Part shown: positions 36,037 through 39,357 of the stretch, piece after piece
Layout: the number at the start of each line of letters is the position of its first letter
Numbering within the stretch: position 1 is the stretch's first letter
Assembly (NCBI GenBank): GCA_016931615.1
Contig: JAFGEL010000112.1
Location: forward strand, 1-39,357
DNA length: 39,357 nucleotides
From: Desulfuromonadales bacterium
GTDB taxonomy: Bacteria > Desulfobacterota > Desulfuromonadia > Desulfuromonadales > Geopsychrobacteraceae
Direction of reading: 5' to 3'
Position numbers and translations under genes: made by a program
The notes under the pieces: generated by a model
Database searches by the model: none
What the model was told of the DNA's origin: nothing
What the model saw: only the letters and a program-made list of their open reading frames with translations

Positions 36037-36583
36037 TCTGCGCTTCATCTCCTTCCACTTCAATGCCCAGTGCGACCAGGTAGCGTGAAACCATGTTGTA
36101 TGTGGCGATAACGCCGATCAGTTCCATCAACTGCTGATCAGTATCCAGGGCGGTTTTAACCGAGCTCATGATCTTATCCGTCACTGAGACACGACGCGTC
36201 ATTTCCATGCTCAAATCGATGACTGCCAGCTCGTCAGCAGAAAAGCTGTCACGGTTGAATTCAGTGCTTTCAAGGTTACGCAACGCGGTCAGTTGCTCTT
36301 CGCGTCCTCCCGCCTTAATAAACTCGGGGGCATGTTGAATGAATTCGTACTCCGCTGCATTGAGAACAGCGACGCTGCAGATTGCCAGTTCCCGCAACTT
36401 ATCCGGCAGCGATAAGGCGTTACGCACCGCGCCGAGAAAACTGTTCCAGCCGGCGGCAAAAGCGGGGCTGTACAGCAGCATGCGGTCGAGGTTGAGGAGT
36501 TCACCGCCACGGCGGCTGCGGATAGCGGTCACCAGGTCTACAGGCTCCTGGAGGTCGTTTGGTAGATAGGGAATGACCGGCAT
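36023..36583 (-). CDS. Carboxymuconolactone decarboxylase-like (AhpD-fold) protein
   Basis: A 186-residue all-helical protein of the carboxymuconolactone decarboxylase/AhpD superfamily. The central part (LPDKLRELAICSVAVLNAAEYEFIQHAPEFIKAG, about residues 57-90) matches the family pattern in which E-L-A-I, a Cys and H-x-P-x-x-x-x-A-G occur together. The CxxC redox pair of AhpD is absent, so peroxidase-partner activity is unlikely. ATG 36583 has GGAG 5 bases before it and lies 12 bp after the Ldh-type gene, so these are likely cotranscribed. Substrate unknown. Confidence 0.83.
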   Translation of the reverse strand: MPVIPYLPNDLQEPVDLVTAIRSRRGGELLNLDRMLLYSPAFAAGWNSFLGAVRNALSLPDKLRELAICSVAVLNAAEYEFIQHAPEFIKAGGREEQLTALRNLESTEFNRDSFSADELAVIDLSMEMTRRVSVTDKIMSSVKTALDTDQQLMELIGVIATYNMVSRYLVALGIEVEGDEAQNDSP

Positions 36584-36595
36584 GTTTTCTCCATT

Positions 36596-37666
36596 TCAGG
36601 GACAAAAAAAGTCGAGAGTTTGTCTCGGAACGCCCACCGTCGCAGCAACATCGATAAGTTCCTGCCAGGTGTTCGGGTCGATCGGAATGCCGTTTTGTGA
36701 ACGTTCAGCCCGGTGTCTTCGTTCCGGCTCTCCGGCAATCATGATATCTGCATCGGCGTCCTTCGCCAATGGCGATTTCAGCAGGTAAGTGGACAGGGCA
36801 TCAATTTCATCATGCAGCCAGGCCCTGTCAACCAGATGCTCCGGCTTGATGAGAATCGTCAGCATATGATTGATAATACTCCCGTGACGCGGATTCTCAG
36901 GTTGAATTGTCCCGCCCCCCGTGAGAGCACCGGCCAGAAGTTCACAGAAAAAGGCGATCCCGAAGCCTTTGTAAGCTCCGAGGGGCTTGATGGCACCCGG
37001 CGGGTTGTTAAACAGCACGTGTGGATCATTGGTTGGACTGCCCGAAGCATCTAAAAGAGTATCATCCGCAATCTTGCTGCCGGCATTCATGGCCACTCGG
37101 GCTTTGCCGAGAGCTATTTTGCTGGTTGCCATGTCGAGGAGGACTTCCGGAGTCTGTGATGTTCCGGGCATGGCGAAACAGATCGGGTTGGTCAGCAGTC
37201 TGGCGTCCGCTCCATTATGGACGGCAACCACGGGGGGATGATCGGTGACATTGACGAAATGCAGGGAGATGAGTCCAGCAGCGATGCTCTGTTCACCGTA
37301 ACTGCCGACCCGGCCGATGTGATGAGCGTTGCGTAATCCCATCAAAACCAGTCCGGTTTCCTGACATCTGACAATGGCCTGTTCCATGGCTTCCCGCGCA
37401 ACTCGTTGGCCGAAACCGCGTTGACCGTCGAAGATCAGGATAGATCCTGAGTCGCTGATTAGCTTGGCTGGAGTGTTCAGGTTCAATAAGCCATCCCTGA
37501 TCGAGCTCAGGTAGGTCGGCAGCATGCCGGCGCCATGACTGTCGTGCCCTGAGAGGTTTGCCGTGACCAGATGCTCTGATACGGTTTCAGCTTCAGTAGT
37601 ATCACTGCCTGCGGCTTTCAATATTGAGGTGATGACCTTTTTGAGGTGTTCAGCTTTGATAAGCAT
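36596..37666 (-). CDS. Malate/L-lactate/sulfolactate dehydrogenase family oxidoreductase (Ldh2)
   Basis: A 356-residue NAD(P)-dependent oxidoreductase of the Ldh_2 (malate/L-sulfolactate/ureidoglycolate dehydrogenase) fold, which is unrelated to classical malate dehydrogenase. Recognisable segments are LSGHDSHGAGMLP near residue 35-47, LRNAHHIGRVGSYGEQS with the likely catalytic His, and KPLGAYKGFGIAFFCELLAGALTGG. The length fits. Ribosome-binding site GGAG precedes ATG 37666 by about 8 bases. The 274 bp upstream contain no gene I can support. The 2-oxo/2-hydroxy acid substrate cannot be chosen from sequence. Confidence 0.9.
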   Translation of the reverse strand: MLIKAEHLKKVITSILKAAGSDTTEAETVSEHLVTANLSGHDSHGAGMLPTYLSSIRDGLLNLNTPAKLISDSGSILIFDGQRGFGQRVAREAMEQAIVRCQETGLVLMGLRNAHHIGRVGSYGEQSIAAGLISLHFVNVTDHPPVVAVHNGADARLLTNPICFAMPGTSQTPEVLLDMATSKIALGKARVAMNAGSKIADDTLLDASGSPTNDPHVLFNNPPGAIKPLGAYKGFGIAFFCELLAGALTGGGTIQPENPRHGSIINHMLTILIKPEHLVDRAWLHDEIDALSTYLLKSPLAKDADADIMIAGEPERRHRAERSQNGIPIDPNTWQELIDVAATVGVPRQTLDFFCP

Positions 37667-37940
37667 AAGTGACTCTCCGGACCTCGATACTCAAAAGAAG
37701 AGGGGACTATGAAGATTACCACATACTTTAAGCGGAGTTCTGCCAAATCTGTATTTTTGACCAGGCCGGGTGGTTACCGTAACTGTCCAGCCGCTTGTGA
37801 AAAATATCACTCTGGTTGCAGGGATATCAGTTTTAGATTGATTTGTAATGGTGATGTCGGGTTGACTGAAAAGATGAGCTCGACATAGTGAGCGGTTTGA
37901 TCTGTCTTTCTACGGAACGCTCAGGGTGGCTGAGTTGGTT

Positions 37941-39272
37941 TCAGCTTTTCTGTGGTGATTTTGTGCCCAAGGCCTCTGCAAGGATTTCCCCAAATTGGGT
38001 CAGGGTGCAGGGCTTGTTGATAAAACAGATAGCACCATTTTCCATCGCCTTTTGTACTTCCCGGTTCTCTGGAAAACCGCTTGCTATGATGACCTTTGTT
38101 TCAGCTTTCAGGGCTTTGATTTTTTCAATTGTTTCACGACCATTCATCCCGGCCCCCATATGCATGTCTACAACGGCCAGATCAACGTCATTATTTTTTA
38201 AGAAACTTATGGCCTCTTCACCGGAAGAAACGGTTGAAACTCTGTAGTTCAGAACTTTCAGTATTTCTGCTGTCAAATCTCTGAGCTGCTGTTCATCATC
38301 GACAACCAGGATGTGCTCTTGATTGCCCTGATGCTCAGAATTTTTGTTGCTGCCTTCAGCAATATCCACGCTTTGTTGTTGACTTACCGGAAAAATCAGT
38401 TCGAAAGTAGTTCCCTTTTTATTGCTGCTCACGGAAATATGGCCGTCGTGATCTTGAATGATGTTCCAGACCATTGATAATCCCAGCCCGGTTCCACTCT
38501 GTCCCATCATTTTTGTCGTATAAAAAGGTTCAAAAATATGCTCAAGGTCTTTTTCTGCAATACCTGATCCACTGTCCTGAATTTTGAGCAATAGATAGTT
38601 GTCCGGTGTGATTGAGTCCTCAAAGTGTGTCAATTGATCTTGTTGTGCGTTGGTTGTTGAAACTGAAATCTTACCTTGGCCATCGACGGCTTCAAAGGCA
38701 TTGGTGATCAGGTTCATCAAAACTTTGGAGATGTGGATAGGAGAACATTCAATGCAGGAGTCTGAAGCCTGACAGTGGTATACGAAGTCCACATGGGGGT
38801 GGCTGGCCGTAAGTTTTTTGTGCTCGGCGGATGCCACATAATCTTCAATGATGGAATGAATATCATGAGGTTCCCTGCTGGTCACGACACCACGCGCAAT
38901 TGTCAGCAGATCGTTGACAATACCGGCCGCCCTCTGCCCTGAAGATTGAATCTCTTTCAGTTGTCTTCTCAGCGGATGGTCATCAGGAAGTTTTCGCAGC
39001 ATGAGTTCCGGATAACTGATGATGGCTGCGAGAACATTATTCAGATCATGAGCCACACCGCCTGCCATTAAGCCGATGGCCTCCATTTTCTTGGTTCTGC
39101 GCAAATGCTGTTCCAGTTTTTTCCGTTCTGTCTGATCAATGAGGAATCCTATCATGCATGGGCGATTTTTAAACTGCATCTGCGCACTGTGGATATCGGC
39201 CTCGAAGATCAATCCTCCTTTCTTCAGGAACGGAATATCCGTGGAAAGGCTGTTGTTGCCCGTTGCTTTGGA
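37941..39272 (-). pseudogene. PAS-histidine kinase-receiver gene, 5' part cut off by the terminal repeat
   Basis: The frame encodes the end of a PAS domain (DIPFLKKGGLIFEADI ... IGFLIDQTERKK), HisKA with phospho-His (LMAGGVAHDLNNVL), an ATPase domain (NAFEAVD, DSGSGI, GTGLGLSM), and a C-terminal receiver (VVDDE, VVDMHMGAGMNG, FINKPC). Such kinases are of the NtrB-like, VAHDLNN type. Going upstream, the frame stays open through native-looking PAS residues and then meets TAG at 39279-39281 inside the 77-bp repeat. No usable start with a ribosome-binding site is seen; the TTG at 39212 abuts its Shine-Dalgarno-like run. The N-terminal half of the PAS and anything before it are absent here. Confidence 0.8.
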
Positions 39273-39273
39273 A

Positions 39274-39350
39274 ATGAACTACCCCGCCGCAAGCAGCGGG
39301 GTATCAGAAAAATTCTAACTGGTCGTCACGGTGCAAAGTTTCATAATCTT
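39274..39350 (-). repeat. Terminal inverted repeat, right copy (IS/REP-like element end)
   Basis: This is the exact reverse complement of positions 1-77, including the hairpin (39280-39303). Identity ends at 39274, where the kinase coding sequence begins. The other side is followed by seven bases to the window end that cannot be compared with the left copy. Both copies point the same end into the window, so the rest of each element would lie outside it. Confidence 0.75.
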
Positions 39351-39357
39351 CCAGACC
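39304..39357 (-). CDS. Possible C-terminus of a transposase (partial)
   Basis: Eighteen codons run in from the window edge and end in TGA just before the hairpin (residues GLEDYETLHRDDQLEFF). The composition looks protein-like, and the same tail occurs at the left edge (plus strand, 3-47). A second frame is also open over much of this stretch, so the coding call is weak. Confidence 0.25.
   Translation of the reverse strand, partial: GLEDYETLHRDDQLEFF

Noticed and set aside
37667..37940. A gene or RNA in the 274-bp space between the Ldh2-type gene and the truncated kinase
   Set aside because: Only short frames opposite the kinase end are open, and no stable RNA fold or promoter stands out.

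Overview
The window looks like chromosomal DNA of a Gram-negative anaerobe of the Desulfuromonas/Geobacter/Pelobacter kind (Desulfuromonadales). This is inferred from the gene mix: LivHMGF, acyl-CoA beta-oxidation enzymes, many hybrid kinases, HDOD and GGDEF proteins, and a large hybrid CheA. No rRNA marker is present. I see no tRNA, rRNA, CRISPR array or phage genes, and no gene-free stretch longer than about 280 bp.

Layout. Positions 1-77 and 39274-39350 are perfect inverted copies of one 77-bp sequence carrying a GC-rich hairpin; it looks like the end of an IS or REP-type element. 97-3720 is a branched-chain amino-acid ABC importer (livHMGF) without its binding protein, closed by a strong terminator. 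3893-5939 is a membrane GGDEF-like protein, a lipoprotein and a small membrane protein, then a terminator. After these come an EamA exporter, an old-yellow-enzyme reductase (minus strand) and an Hsp20 chaperone. 8708-10451 (minus strand) is a four-gene set: cupin, thioesterase, LysE exporter, cupin.

The core is a signalling island from 10549 to 30208. A near-consensus sigma-70 promoter starts a plus-strand operon: STAS antagonist, hybrid CheA, MCP, CheW, CheB, CheR, receiver-PP2C phosphatase, and an RsbW-like ATPase. It joins a chemosensory core to a complete set of partner-switching parts. Converging on it, and overlapping its last gene by 16 bp, is a tightly coupled minus-strand operon: small HDOD-associated protein, HDOD protein, hybrid kinase, stand-alone receiver, multi-PAS hybrid kinase, and receiver-GGDEF cyclase. 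The multi-PAS kinase has an in-frame TAA exactly where the acidic Glu of its last receiver should be, so it is now two reading frames.

30414-37666 is metabolic: acyl-CoA dehydrogenase and enoyl-CoA hydratase behind a perfect 14-bp palindromic operator, an M24 peptidase, a small membrane protein, an aldehyde dehydrogenase, a TM2 protein, a carboxymuconolactone-decarboxylase-like protein and an Ldh-type dehydrogenase. The right end holds a PAS-histidine kinase-receiver gene whose 5' part is cut off by the second copy of the terminal repeat. Because both window ends fall in the same repeat, the window may simply be an assembly contig that stopped at a multicopy element.
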